Assembly (NCBI GenBank): GCA_945869475.1
Contig: CAMBOV010000002.1
Coordinates: 62,001-126,000, forward strand
Length of the DNA: 64,000 nt
Source: Singulisphaera sp. GP187
Lineage (GTDB): Bacteria; Planctomycetota; Phycisphaerae; Phycisphaerales; SM1A02
Reading direction: 5' to 3'
The notes under the pieces are model-generated. The model saw only the letters and a list, made by a program, of their open reading frames with translations, did no database searches and was not told where the DNA came from. Each line of letters begins with the position of its first letter. Position 1 is the stretch's first letter. The position numbers and the translations under genes were made by a program. This document shows, piece after piece, positions 46,538-55,191 of the stretch.

Positions 46538-49465
46538 TTATTTCTCGGTGGTGAGTGGCGCGGGGCCATCGATCCATGATCCCGCGAAGATGACACTGCC
46601 GCTCGGCAGTGATCGTGCGACAGTGTTGTAGCGAGGCGATCCATCAGCCTGCACCGAACCAACCTCGACGACACGTGCAGGCAAAGTGCTCGGTGCTGCA
46701 ACGGCGTACAACTTCTCGCCCGTCTTGAGCTTCATGCGACCAGCGAAGAGCACAACCGTTGAACTCGACGTTCGATCGAGAATGCCAACGCATCGCAATC
46801 GGCTCGCGAGCCACCGCGTGACCGTCGACGTCTGAGCAGATTGCGCCTTCACCCAATCAGCAAGCGGCAGCGCGCTCACAAGTAACTCTTGGATGCGCTT
46901 GTAGTCAACCCGTTTCGTTGGATTCCCAGGCGCGAGCCAATCGATCCCTTCGAGATCTTCTTCATCAAAGAAGGTGATCGCGCGGTCGATTCCCTTGGTG
47001 TGTTGTGGCAGGCCGGCGCGCATCTCGCCGAACAATCCTTTGATGAGATAGGCACGGGCGACTGGATCGACGGTCGCATCGTCTCGGATCATCTTGACCA
47101 CCTCGAGCGCACCCTCAGGAGTTGTCGTCGCATTGGTTCCGCGAATCAGCGGTAGCAACCGCGTGCGCAACTTCGTCTGCGGGCTCTCACCTTCACTCTT
47201 GATTCGCTTGCGCTCAATGCGAACTGGACCCTTCTTCTCATCCTTCCAACTCGTCACGACGGTGTAGACGTCGACGTTTGGCGTGGAGGTCGGCTTTGGA
47301 AGATCTCCTGGAGAGAAGTAATACCGTTCGCCTGAGTCGAGCTCGATCATGTTCATCGTCATCGGAGTCCAACTACTCAGAATGTTGTTGAGCCAGCTGG
47401 CCCATCCCTTGCTGTCAGCCAACAACGCGCTGTACACCCCAATCGCCGGAGCCAAGATGCTCGCGCGATACTTCGACTGAAAGCGTTCGAGGCCGAGTCG
47501 AATCTCATCGCGGTCTTGGGCGAGCGGAGGGAATGGAACCTTTGCGAGTGTGGGAGCGAGTGCGAGCCACGCAAGCACCGGACGCCACGCCGTCGCTTGA
47601 CTCGCCGCCTCTCGAAAGTCAGCGGCATAGGCAGAGTCGGGATGTGCATCGGCGAACTCTGCGAGCAGCACCTCAAGGCGATCTGGATCGCTCGACGCTG
47701 CGACGAGCGTCGCGAGGCTCGTCGCTTCTGTCGCCTCCTTGATCGCACGCGCGGACTCATGGGCCGCGAGTTCGCGTGATCCTCTGAGCCGTGCCCTTTG
47801 CACCTCGAATGCGGCGCGCGCCTCTTTTCCGATCGAACTCGACGATCCGATGTTCGCGGCAAGAATCTCGACTCGTTCGAGTGCTGCACCTGACTCTTCG
47901 CTCAGCGGCGCCATCGACGAGAGTGCGTCGATCTGCGCCGCCAGGCTCTTGACCTGCGTCAAGAAAGCGTTGTCGCGAGCCTGTTGTGTGCGAACATCGG
48001 CGGCCTCACGGGCGTCACGCCACGCGTGCACCCGCTCTCGGTGCGCATCGGTGCGCGCCAACTGCGCCGCGACTTCGATCGATGCTGCTTGGGCATTCGA
48101 GACCGTTGCGTCTCCCGCGGCCGCAAACGCCGAGTCAAATCGCGCGTCTTGCTCGATGTCGTTCTGCTGCGCCTGCGCGAGACGCGACTGTGCTTCGAGC
48201 ACGCGAGCATCTTGGGCGAATCCATCCACTGCGGCCTGTGATTGCGCGAGAAGCCGAGCACACTCGCCGTCATCACGACGATCGACGGCGGCCGCGAAGG
48301 CTTCGACGAACTGCGTTTGTCTCTGCGCCGCAAGCATGTCAAGTGTGAGCCAGATTGCAGTCGCGAGCACCGCCGCGATCGCTGCGCCACCACCAACAAA
48401 CTTCATCGTGCGTGCCACGCGAACGCGCGTCGAATGTTCATCAACGCGACGCTGCGCAAGTTCACGCAGTTCGTCTGGAACCCCGCCAGGCATGCGCTCC
48501 GCTTGCACAAGTCGCGCCTGAATGTCATCGGCCGACGAATTGCCATCGATCGCGACTCGCTCGAGTCCATCCATCTGCGAACGGGTCTCGTGTGCGAGTT
48601 GCATTTCGCTTTCGCGAGTGACCATCCACTCAACGATCGGTCGAACCATCTCGGATGGCTGCTGCGGCAACGTCATCCCACCTCGCGCGGCGATTACGCA
48701 GAGGCCATCCCACTCTTGTAAGTTCTCACGCACGCCATTGAAGGACTCGGCCATGTGGTTCGCGTGCATCTCCTGCGCCAGCGCCACGGCGCGCTCTGCC
48801 GCCTGCGCGGCCTGCGCAGACCAGAGTTCTTTCTCGCATCGATCGGCTGATTGTTGTGCTTCGCGTCGCACCCATTCTTCGAGCCGAAGTGTGTCGACGA
48901 TCTCTTGAGCCTCCTCGAGTCGCTCATGCTTGATCGCCAACGCGAAGGTCGACTTCAGTTCGCGAATCGAATCGACTTCGAATTGATCGATGTCATCCTT
49001 CCACATTGGATTGGTTGCATCTCGCTTGGCAATCAAGCGAAGAGTGCGCAATCGCTGATGGGATGGAGCCAGGGCGAGATTCTGCTGACGATAGATCGCA
49101 TGGAGTTGCTCGAATCGATCTGCGAGGAGTGCGTTGAGCGCCTCCTGTAATTCGGCAACCGTTTCTTCTGAGATTCGCGCCGGAACGGTCAATTGATTTG
49201 CCTTGCAGAACTCTCGCCACTTCGCTGCCGCAGGTGTGACGAAAAGCGTTGCGGTTTCGATGAGTGGTGGCCGCGCCTCTGCGATCGAGCGCACTTCCAT
49301 GCGCAGTCCACGACGAGCGCACTCGGTCGCCTGACTCAGCCGCCCGCGAAGTTCGCTTGTGACCTCTGCGTACTGCATCGAAATCTGCTCGACCGCACTG
49401 CGTTCGGTGATTCCGTGTTCGAGGACGCGCTCAGCTCGTTCAATGACTTCTCGTGGGCGTGGCAT
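46538..49465 (-). CDS. Large coiled-coil protein with one membrane helix
   Basis: I do not recognise this 975-residue protein. The N-terminal 350 residues are Ala/Glu/Arg-rich helices likely to form coiled coils in the cytoplasm. One membrane segment (FVGGGAAIAAVLATAIWLTL, about residues 355-378) follows. Outside lies another long helical region and a C-terminal beta-rich domain containing ELDSGERYYFSPGDLPK. It ends directly before the GYF-like gene. Size and topology suggest a structural or lever component across the envelope, analogous to tail proteins of other ExbB-driven machines, but no homology is claimed. Confidence 0.7.
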   Translation of the reverse strand: MPRPREVIERAERVLEHGITERSAVEQISMQYAEVTSELRGRLSQATECARRGLRMEVRSIAEARPPLIETATLFVTPAAAKWREFCKANQLTVPARISEETVAELQEALNALLADRFEQLHAIYRQQNLALAPSHQRLRTLRLIAKRDATNPMWKDDIDQFEVDSIRELKSTFALAIKHERLEEAQEIVDTLRLEEWVRREAQQSADRCEKELWSAQAAQAAERAVALAQEMHANHMAESFNGVRENLQEWDGLCVIAARGGMTLPQQPSEMVRPIVEWMVTRESEMQLAHETRSQMDGLERVAIDGNSSADDIQARLVQAERMPGGVPDELRELAQRRVDEHSTRVRVARTMKFVGGGAAIAAVLATAIWLTLDMLAAQRQTQFVEAFAAAVDRRDDGECARLLAQSQAAVDGFAQDARVLEAQSRLAQAQQNDIEQDARFDSAFAAAGDATVSNAQAASIEVAAQLARTDAHRERVHAWRDAREAADVRTQQARDNAFLTQVKSLAAQIDALSSMAPLSEESGAALERVEILAANIGSSSSIGKEARAAFEVQRARLRGSRELAAHESARAIKEATEATSLATLVAASSDPDRLEVLLAEFADAHPDSAYAADFREAASQATAWRPVLAWLALAPTLAKVPFPPLAQDRDEIRLGLERFQSKYRASILAPAIGVYSALLADSKGWASWLNNILSSWTPMTMNMIELDSGERYYFSPGDLPKPTSTPNVDVYTVVTSWKDEKKGPVRIERKRIKSEGESPQTKLRTRLLPLIRGTNATTTPEGALEVVKMIRDDATVDPVARAYLIKGLFGEMRAGLPQHTKGIDRAITFFDEEDLEGIDWLAPGNPTKRVDYKRIQELLVSALPLADWVKAQSAQTSTVTRWLASRLRCVGILDRTSSSTVVLFAGRMKLKTGEKLYAVAAPSTLPARVVEVGSVQADGSPRYNTVARSLPSGSVIFAGSWIDGPAPLTTEK

Positions 49466-49468
49466 GGT

Positions 49469-50422
49469 TTAGTTTCCTATTATTGTTGTCACGATTGCGT
49501 AGACACGGCCACTTGCCGTATCTGTTGCTCGAATGCGCAACACTGCTGTGAGTGTGGGAAGTCGCTCTGACTCGACCTGTTCTTTGAGCGCCGCGATCTT
49601 GAGTGTGGTCGCCGCATTTTCTTGTTCGAGAATTCGGCGCTGGGCGTCTGGAAGTGACGGGGCCAGTTTCTTGTTCTCGACCAATTGCGTGGTGAGTTCA
49701 CGCATCTCGAGCAGTCGTGGAGAGCGCTGCATCACGGTGCATTTTCCCCCCGCAAGCATGACTACGAATGCGTGGCCGTCGAGTGTGCCTGTGGCTCCGC
49801 CTGCCTCTGCACTCGTGGTGATCCACGTCGCTCCAGAGATTCGCTCGACTGTGACAATGGCGTCCGCGGCAACAGTCGTGGTCTCAACGGATCCCAAGAG
49901 GATCCCATCTGTCTGCATCGTGACCGAGAGTGCGAGTTCACTCGGTGGTGGGCAGAGCACAAGGACTCGTCCATCAGTGAGCGTCGCGACGAACGCGCTC
50001 GACGAAAAGTAGTTGCGAAGTTGTTTCATGCCACCGCCCACATCGACCGCCGGAAAAGTGTTCCATGTCCACGTGAGGAGTGCGCCATCCCATGAGAACT
50101 TCCCCGCTTCGACCGGTTTCTTACCAGTGTTTCGTTTCATTCGCAGCACGAGTGCCTTGTCGACTGCATCGAACGAAAAATTCTCGCCCGCTGGAAGTGA
50201 TGGATATGCGGCGATCGACGCAATCTCTCCAGGCAGCGTTCCACACGCCACCGAAGCCGAGGTGACTTGTTTGAAACCATCAACGACGACGGTGAAGACC
50301 CTCGCTGGAACGACGTGCATAATCGGCGGCGCCGTCTCGTCGCCAGTGATCGCGCTCGCAGGCGCGCAGAGCATGAGCAGACTCGACCACCATGCCGCGC
50401 GCGAGAATCCAGCGGCACTCAT
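49469..50422 (-). CDS. Secreted protein related to the GAP1 extracytoplasmic region
   Basis: The 317-residue protein begins with a signal peptide (FSRAAWWSSLLMLCAPASAI). It contains beta-rich segments LLTWTWNTFPAVDV and FVATLTDGRVLVLCPPP, then an amphipathic C-terminal helix region and a last strand TLTAVLRIRATDTASGR. The pattern of a W-containing strand, a charged helix and A-x-L-x-D-G strand also occurs in the extracytoplasmic half of the adjacent GAP1-like protein, so the two may be paralogous. The ATG overlaps the GAP1 gene stop as ATGA. Function unknown; probably a periplasmic partner. Confidence 0.7.
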   Translation of the reverse strand: MSAAGFSRAAWWSSLLMLCAPASAITGDETAPPIMHVVPARVFTVVVDGFKQVTSASVACGTLPGEIASIAAYPSLPAGENFSFDAVDKALVLRMKRNTGKKPVEAGKFSWDGALLTWTWNTFPAVDVGGGMKQLRNYFSSSAFVATLTDGRVLVLCPPPSELALSVTMQTDGILLGSVETTTVAADAIVTVERISGATWITTSAEAGGATGTLDGHAFVVMLAGGKCTVMQRSPRLLEMRELTTQLVENKKLAPSLPDAQRRILEQENAATTLKIAALKEQVESERLPTLTAVLRIRATDTASGRVYAIVTTIIGN

Positions 50423-52713
50423 GGAGTGATCCCCTTCAACTCTTCAAACTTCAGTTGGCGAATTGTCAGGCGAACTGGAACGCCTTGTGTGGTGGCGATG
50501 AGCGCTTCCCATTGATCGAGCGTGCGCATGTTCGCCTTCGCGTTGACAAACGCGGTGCGTGCGGCGACGAGTGATTCTTTGGTGGCGAGCGCTTCTGTCT
50601 TTGCGTTGACGAGCCTCTCGGCTGCGCCTGTCGACTTGTCGGTGAGTGCTGTTGTGACTGTCGCTTGTGCATCCTGCGATCGCGCCTGCGCACGTTCGAC
50701 GATCTCTTTCAGAGCCACTGGATCATTCGCTGCGTTCACCTGAAACGTCATGTGGCACTTCGATGCCTTTCGCACAAGTGTGAGCGTGCCCACGTCGACG
50801 AGCCCGCCACGTGCCTTCACTTCAACCGCGACAGCGCGACTCGTCTGCGACGCGGAATCCCAGCCAATCCACTCATTTCCGTTTAGTGAATACTGCCAGG
50901 GAGCACTTGCCACTGCGATCGTGGTGACTGCTGCCGCATCACTAACAACTGTGGTGGGGATCTTCTTCCATGTGAACCAGAGGCTCGTTCCATCGGCGAG
51001 CTCTGCGACGAGTGGCACCTGCTCGAGCGCGGCGACTGCATCCGCGTGAAGTTTGGGATGGCGCCGCACCACCGCGCCTTGAGCGCACCAACTGAACTGC
51101 GCTTGTGATCCATCGACGGTGATCGTTGCGAGCGTTTGAACCACACCACTTGCGTCTTTGCGCGCGAAGGCGCCACTCTCTGGAAACTCAAACTCGCCGA
51201 CGACCCGCTCTGGAGCCGCCACCCACCCGAATGAGATCACCTGCGCCTGACCGTCGGCTCCGCCGATCGAGAATGTGCCTCTGCCATTCCACGACTCATC
51301 GTTCTGTTTGTTCGGACTGGGAATCTCCATCATCTTCCACTCACTCACGCGCGTAGGCATCGTTGATTGCTGCACGCTCGGCGAAATCTGGCCGACTCCG
51401 ATGCGCTCCGTCGGTGGTGGCGCATCTGTCGGCTGCTCAAGAGTTGGTTGTGGGTCGGGCTCAACTCGCGCACTTGGCACTGGATCAGCGGCGACTTCAA
51501 CATCAGCCGAAGCCGCAACCTCCACATCGCGCTTCATGGGCAGAAGTGCTGGACCTTCAATCGTGGGTTTCGTTGGCGCGACAACAGCCGGCACTTGTGA
51601 CTGTGTTTGCGCTGGTGTTTGCGCTGGTGTTTGCGCTGGTGTTCCCACCGAGTTCGCGCGCAGTGACCACCAATAGAGACCTGCAGCGCACGCGATGAGC
51701 GCAACGACAATCCATGCGCCCACCAACACTCTTCGAACGACCTTGCGAACCTCTTCCTCGCGATCGGTGACGTACTCCACGCCGAAGACGACGGTTGGCT
51801 CTTCGACTTGTTTCTCTTTGAGTGGCGGAGGTCGCTTTGGAGTCGCGACGGCAACCCCATGTGTCGTCGCGCGCGCACGCGTGCCACCACCGCTCGAGTC
51901 CCCACCCCCGCTCTCTCGCTCAACCTCACCATGTCGCGCGCGATCGATAAATGTTCCACTCTGTGTGCAGGGATGGCGCGCACAGAGATCGACGACCGTG
52001 CCACTACTTGCGCGCGCTGCGACAGCCGCTTCGGTGCCGTCGAGACAGAAACGCCATGCGCATCGCACACCCGCCATCGGTTGCATGAAATAGGTCGTGA
52101 ATGTCACGCGCCAGCGCCAATGTGTTGGGAGCAGCGCGAGCGCCTCACTCACAAGTTCGAGTACTGGCGCACCAGCGGGATAGATGATCGAGCATGACTT
52201 CGATGGATCGATCATCACAACGTTTGCGATGACCCCCGCCCATCCAGCGTCGCCGCAGACTCCTTCCCATGTCGAGCAACGCTGCGCCGCTGGCAGTGTC
52301 GCGCATGGAAGCGCGCGCTCAGTGTCGATCAATCGAGGTTCGCCATCCCATGCCCGGGCCATCACTCCTGGCTGCGCGAGAATCCACGCGGGCCCCGTGT
52401 TACTCAATTCATCTTCGCGAAGCAGGAGGTGGTGCGCAAACTTGTTGTTGCGCAGTGTGTGATCGGGTCTCGCAGCGCCGACCGCAGAGAGCACATGACG
52501 CTCGACGCCACCAGCATCGACGATCCAGTGCGACCAAGCGGTGGGAGAGTCTTCGATCGACATGCCATCGTGAGGCGGCCGGTATCCAGAGAGTGCTTCG
52601 AGTCGCGGCACGAAGGGCGTTGGAAATCCGCGCGTCATCGCTACGGTGCAGAATCCGCTTGTTTGCGGTTTCAGACCCCGTGGTGCCGATGTATAGAACA
52701 GTTCAAGTGCCAT
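50419..52713 (-). CDS. GTPase-associated protein 1 (GAP1)-like membrane protein
   Basis: The 764-residue protein opens MALELFYTSAPRGLKPQTSG and continues FCTVAMTRGFPTPFVPRLEA. It has the block NNKFAHHLLLREDELSNTGP (residues about 67-87), which I recognise as the N-terminal domain of GTPase-associated protein 1 (GAP1-N2). One membrane helix lies at about 325-348 (LVGAWIVVALIACAAGLYWW), then a Pro/Gln/Thr-rich linker with tandem AQTP units and an extracytoplasmic beta/coiled-coil region. I start at ATG 52713, where family members begin; it overlaps the GTPase gene by 11 bp. It should couple the GTPase to parts outside the membrane. Confidence 0.8.
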   Translation of the reverse strand: MALELFYTSAPRGLKPQTSGFCTVAMTRGFPTPFVPRLEALSGYRPPHDGMSIEDSPTAWSHWIVDAGGVERHVLSAVGAARPDHTLRNNKFAHHLLLREDELSNTGPAWILAQPGVMARAWDGEPRLIDTERALPCATLPAAQRCSTWEGVCGDAGWAGVIANVVMIDPSKSCSIIYPAGAPVLELVSEALALLPTHWRWRVTFTTYFMQPMAGVRCAWRFCLDGTEAAVAARASSGTVVDLCARHPCTQSGTFIDRARHGEVERESGGGDSSGGGTRARATTHGVAVATPKRPPPLKEKQVEEPTVVFGVEYVTDREEEVRKVVRRVLVGAWIVVALIACAAGLYWWSLRANSVGTPAQTPAQTPAQTQSQVPAVVAPTKPTIEGPALLPMKRDVEVAASADVEVAADPVPSARVEPDPQPTLEQPTDAPPPTERIGVGQISPSVQQSTMPTRVSEWKMMEIPSPNKQNDESWNGRGTFSIGGADGQAQVISFGWVAAPERVVGEFEFPESGAFARKDASGVVQTLATITVDGSQAQFSWCAQGAVVRRHPKLHADAVAALEQVPLVAELADGTSLWFTWKKIPTTVVSDAAAVTTIAVASAPWQYSLNGNEWIGWDSASQTSRAVAVEVKARGGLVDVGTLTLVRKASKCHMTFQVNAANDPVALKEIVERAQARSQDAQATVTTALTDKSTGAAERLVNAKTEALATKESLVAARTAFVNAKANMRTLDQWEALIATTQGVPVRLTIRQLKFEELKGITP
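51601..51646. repeat. Tandem 12-bp coding repeat in the GAP1-like gene
   Basis: Three to four copies of GCTGGTGTTTGC encode a PAQT-type repeat (read on the minus strand) in the linker just outside the membrane helix. Copy number may vary between strains. Confidence 0.85.
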
Positions 52714-54004
52714 CGGCGATTGGCGTTTGAGAGGTATCGGCGTTTGGATCACGGGTCGATCCGACGACTTTGCCCCACCGCGAGAATTCATAGATGAACG
52801 GCACGGTCACCCACCACGGATCGATCTGGGATGCCCTCATCTTCAACATACCGCTCGCATTTTCAATTTGTGGCGAGACGCCTGTCGCACTCACTGGCAC
52901 ATACAGCACCCGAAGTGCCGTATCGCGCACAGCGGAGACAAACTCGGGGACGATCTCTGCCAGTAGTGCTTCGAGTCGATCGCTCACCCGTTCAACGCGC
53001 AATTTGTCGACGACTCCCAAGACTCCACCATCGTCGCGCTCATCAATCGCGTAGGGATCGGTGCGGATGTTCTCTCCTGGCAACAAGCTTGCCCAAATGT
53101 CACTCTTGGTGACGACGATGGTCAGCGGCTGGCGCAGTTTTTCGTCGGCGGGCATTCCTGAATGCAGTCGCACGCGCGACGCCATCTCAAGCAACACGAT
53201 GTCTTGACGAAATGCGCGCGCCAACTGTCCGAGTTGCGGATCGGTACTTCGCCCACGCAACCGCGCACGAAAGCGCGCATCTTGCGTTGGGTCAAAGACG
53301 AAGAGAAGATTCTTCGAACGGGCAAGATGCTGTGTTGTTGGAGAGAGCGGACTCTCGGACCCAGGCAAGAAATGCTCTCCCGCGTTGTCATAGAGACAGA
53401 GAACCTCGGTCAACTTCGTCGCGCCGCGCGCGTTGACATGTTGCGCCGTCGGTCGAATCGTGAAGAGGTAGGGCTGGGGAAGATTCGTCGCCTGACCCGG
53501 CTCGAGCTGCACTGTGTCGTAGGCCGATCCCTCAAGTTGGGTCTTCTCTAGAAAGACCAATTTCTCTGGATCATCCTGCAAGAAGAGTTGTTGCTCGTTC
53601 GACGTCAACACACGATTCGAGACTGGATCGGCGTCTGAAAATGCGAGCGCGAAGGTCTTGCCGAGTCGCTGTCGCAACTGCCACGCGCACGAGGTAAGAA
53701 AATAGCTCTTGCCGCTGCTGGGAGTTCCGACGATCGAGAGAATGCGTGTTGGGTGTTCGAGCAGCACATTGGCGATGCCCAAGTGGCAACGGGGGCAAGC
53801 GAGACTCTGGCAGGTTGATCCACGCTCATCAATAGCGGCCCCTGCAGTAGTGAACCGCGATGGAAGAAACCGCAGTGGATCATCCGCCGAAAGCACTGGA
53901 TCGCCGCGCAAATCGGGGTGGGTTGCGATCCAGAGCACATCCTCGACGGAAAACTTGTTCCAGCAATGCGGGCACTGCAACTTCGAGAGTAGTTTGCGAC
54001 GCAA
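52703..54004 (-). CDS. Zinc-ribbon TRAFAC-like GTPase partnered with GAP1
   Basis: The 433-residue protein has an N-terminal zinc ribbon (Cys11 and Cys14 in CPHC, Cys70 and Cys73 in CPRC). A GTPase domain follows with G1 GTPSSGKS (93-100), G3 DNAG (206-209), G4 TKSD (299-302) and a late SAT segment likely to be G5. The architecture resembles the Double-GTPase-type proteins found beside GAP1. The start is TTG at 54004 with GGAGG 4 nt upstream. It is the first gene of the nine-kb unit and overlaps the GAP1-like gene. It acts in the cytoplasm, perhaps at the membrane. Confidence 0.82.
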   Translation of the reverse strand: MRRKLLSKLQCPHCWNKFSVEDVLWIATHPDLRGDPVLSADDPLRFLPSRFTTAGAAIDERGSTCQSLACPRCHLGIANVLLEHPTRILSIVGTPSSGKSYFLTSCAWQLRQRLGKTFALAFSDADPVSNRVLTSNEQQLFLQDDPEKLVFLEKTQLEGSAYDTVQLEPGQATNLPQPYLFTIRPTAQHVNARGATKLTEVLCLYDNAGEHFLPGSESPLSPTTQHLARSKNLLFVFDPTQDARFRARLRGRSTDPQLGQLARAFRQDIVLLEMASRVRLHSGMPADEKLRQPLTIVVTKSDIWASLLPGENIRTDPYAIDERDDGGVLGVVDKLRVERVSDRLEALLAEIVPEFVSAVRDTALRVLYVPVSATGVSPQIENASGMLKMRASQIDPWWVTVPFIYEFSRWGKVVGSTRDPNADTSQTPIADGT

Positions 54005-54096
54005 CGAACCTCCGAATCGGGTTTTGGCGGTGCGTGAGAATCAGAGTTGAACCCACGACCGTAGTAGTACGAGCAGAACCGCTGAAATGCTAACCG
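54005..54096. promoter_or_regulatory. Divergent promoter region of the GTPase and VWA genes
   Basis: The 92-bp gap must hold the promoters for the GTPase operon (minus) and the VWA gene (plus). I see no clear -10/-35 pair. GGAGG on the minus strand (54009-54013) serves the TTG start. Confidence 0.35.
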
Positions 54097-55170
54097 ATGC
54101 CGAGTGAACAACCACATTTCGACGCGACGACTGAGTCACCGATCGAGCCACCACTCGACTCGCCAATCGAGCCTTCGCGACCCATTCCAAAGTCGTATCG
54201 GACCAAGGGTCTGCCGTCGATCACCTTCATCTTGGCGCTCTTGCTCTTTTTCGCATGGTGGGCTGAATCTGATCTCTTGAGTGAAGAGCCCTCGGAAGAT
54301 GAAAAGTCCGGCCCCGCGTTCGTCGGAGGTGGTGGACCGCCCGGCGGGTCAGATGGTGCGGGAGGTGGCCCAGGGGCTGGAACCACCGGCACAGAGACTG
54401 CACTCGAATCGCCCGACCCCGATGGCAAACCGCTCGGAGATGCGAATACTGATCTCAGCCAAGCCTCGCCCACCGTCAGCGGAAACGACGCCGATGAGAC
54501 GACGCGGGTGCTGCCTCGCATCGGCTTTACTCCACCCGATGAACCGCCGGTGAAAGCGCCAATTGTTGCGCCCGTGCTCGTGGCTGCGGCTGGCAAAGGC
54601 AAGGGAGGCAAGTCTGGGGTGATGGGTGGATCTGGAACCTCGTTCATGGGTGTCGAGACCTCGGCAGAGCGCGTCGTCTACATCCTCGATTTCTCAGGGA
54701 GCATGTTTGGAGCGCGTAGTAATCCCAAGGTCGATCACGTGCTTCTCGAACTCAAGAAGAGTGTGAATCGACTGCCTTCGGGTCACACGTTCTATGTGAT
54801 CTTTTTTGACGATCAAGAGTTAGCGATGCCGACTCCTTCGATGGTCCCGGCAAACAATTCAAACAAAAAAACCTATTTTCGATGGGCAGATACTGAATCG
54901 GTCGGCGTTTCAGCCCGCGGCGGTACAGATCCCAGCGGCGCGCTCGCCCTCGCGTTATCGACACTCAAACCCGACGCGATCTACCTGCTGACCGACGGGG
55001 GCTTTGATCCGACCAAGTCTTTCGCAGCGATCACCAAGTTCAATCCGGGTCACGAGGTTGAGATCAACACCGTGGGTTTTCACGACAAGGGTGGCGAGTC
55101 GGTCTTGCGGCAGATCGCACTTGAGAACCACGGTGAGTATATGTACATCCCTCCGCCGCAGAATCCCTGA
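54097..55170 (+). CDS. VWA-domain membrane protein
   Basis: The 357-residue protein has one membrane helix near residues 42-57 (ITFILALLLFFAWW). A Gly/Pro/Thr-rich linker (about residues 70-185) leads to a von Willebrand A domain with an intact MIDAS: DFSGSM near residue 200, GGTDPSG for the Thr, and LTDGGF for the second Asp. It should bind a divalent metal and a protein ligand outside the cytoplasm. It is divergent from the GTPase gene with a 92-bp gap, so it is likely part of the same locus. It is convergent with xylA, 21 bp away. Confidence 0.85.
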   Translation: MPSEQPHFDATTESPIEPPLDSPIEPSRPIPKSYRTKGLPSITFILALLLFFAWWAESDLLSEEPSEDEKSGPAFVGGGGPPGGSDGAGGGPGAGTTGTETALESPDPDGKPLGDANTDLSQASPTVSGNDADETTRVLPRIGFTPPDEPPVKAPIVAPVLVAAAGKGKGGKSGVMGGSGTSFMGVETSAERVVYILDFSGSMFGARSNPKVDHVLLELKKSVNRLPSGHTFYVIFFDDQELAMPTPSMVPANNSNKKTYFRWADTESVGVSARGGTDPSGALALALSTLKPDAIYLLTDGGFDPTKSFAAITKFNPGHEVEINTVGFHDKGGESVLRQIALENHGEYMYIPPPQNP

Positions 55171-55191
55171 CGCGACGTTTTGAGAGTGAGA

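Noticed and set aside
47739-48521. 260-residue plus-strand frame rich in Ala, Ser, Cys and Arg
   Set aside because: It is antisense to the 975-residue coiled-coil protein; its odd composition is what a reversed Ala/Arg/Glu-rich gene gives.
54014-54090. tRNA-like stretch on the minus strand with GGGTTCAACTC between the GTPase and VWA genes
   Set aside because: The T-loop-like bases are there, but no 7-bp acceptor stem, no 5-bp T stem and no anticodon arm can be folded.
42868-55170. Zorya-type defence system
   Set aside because: An ExbB/MotA and a MotB-like protein are present, but there is no ZorC/ZorD or ZorE-like protein (no SNF2 helicase or HNH nuclease); the GTPase/GAP1 set is different.
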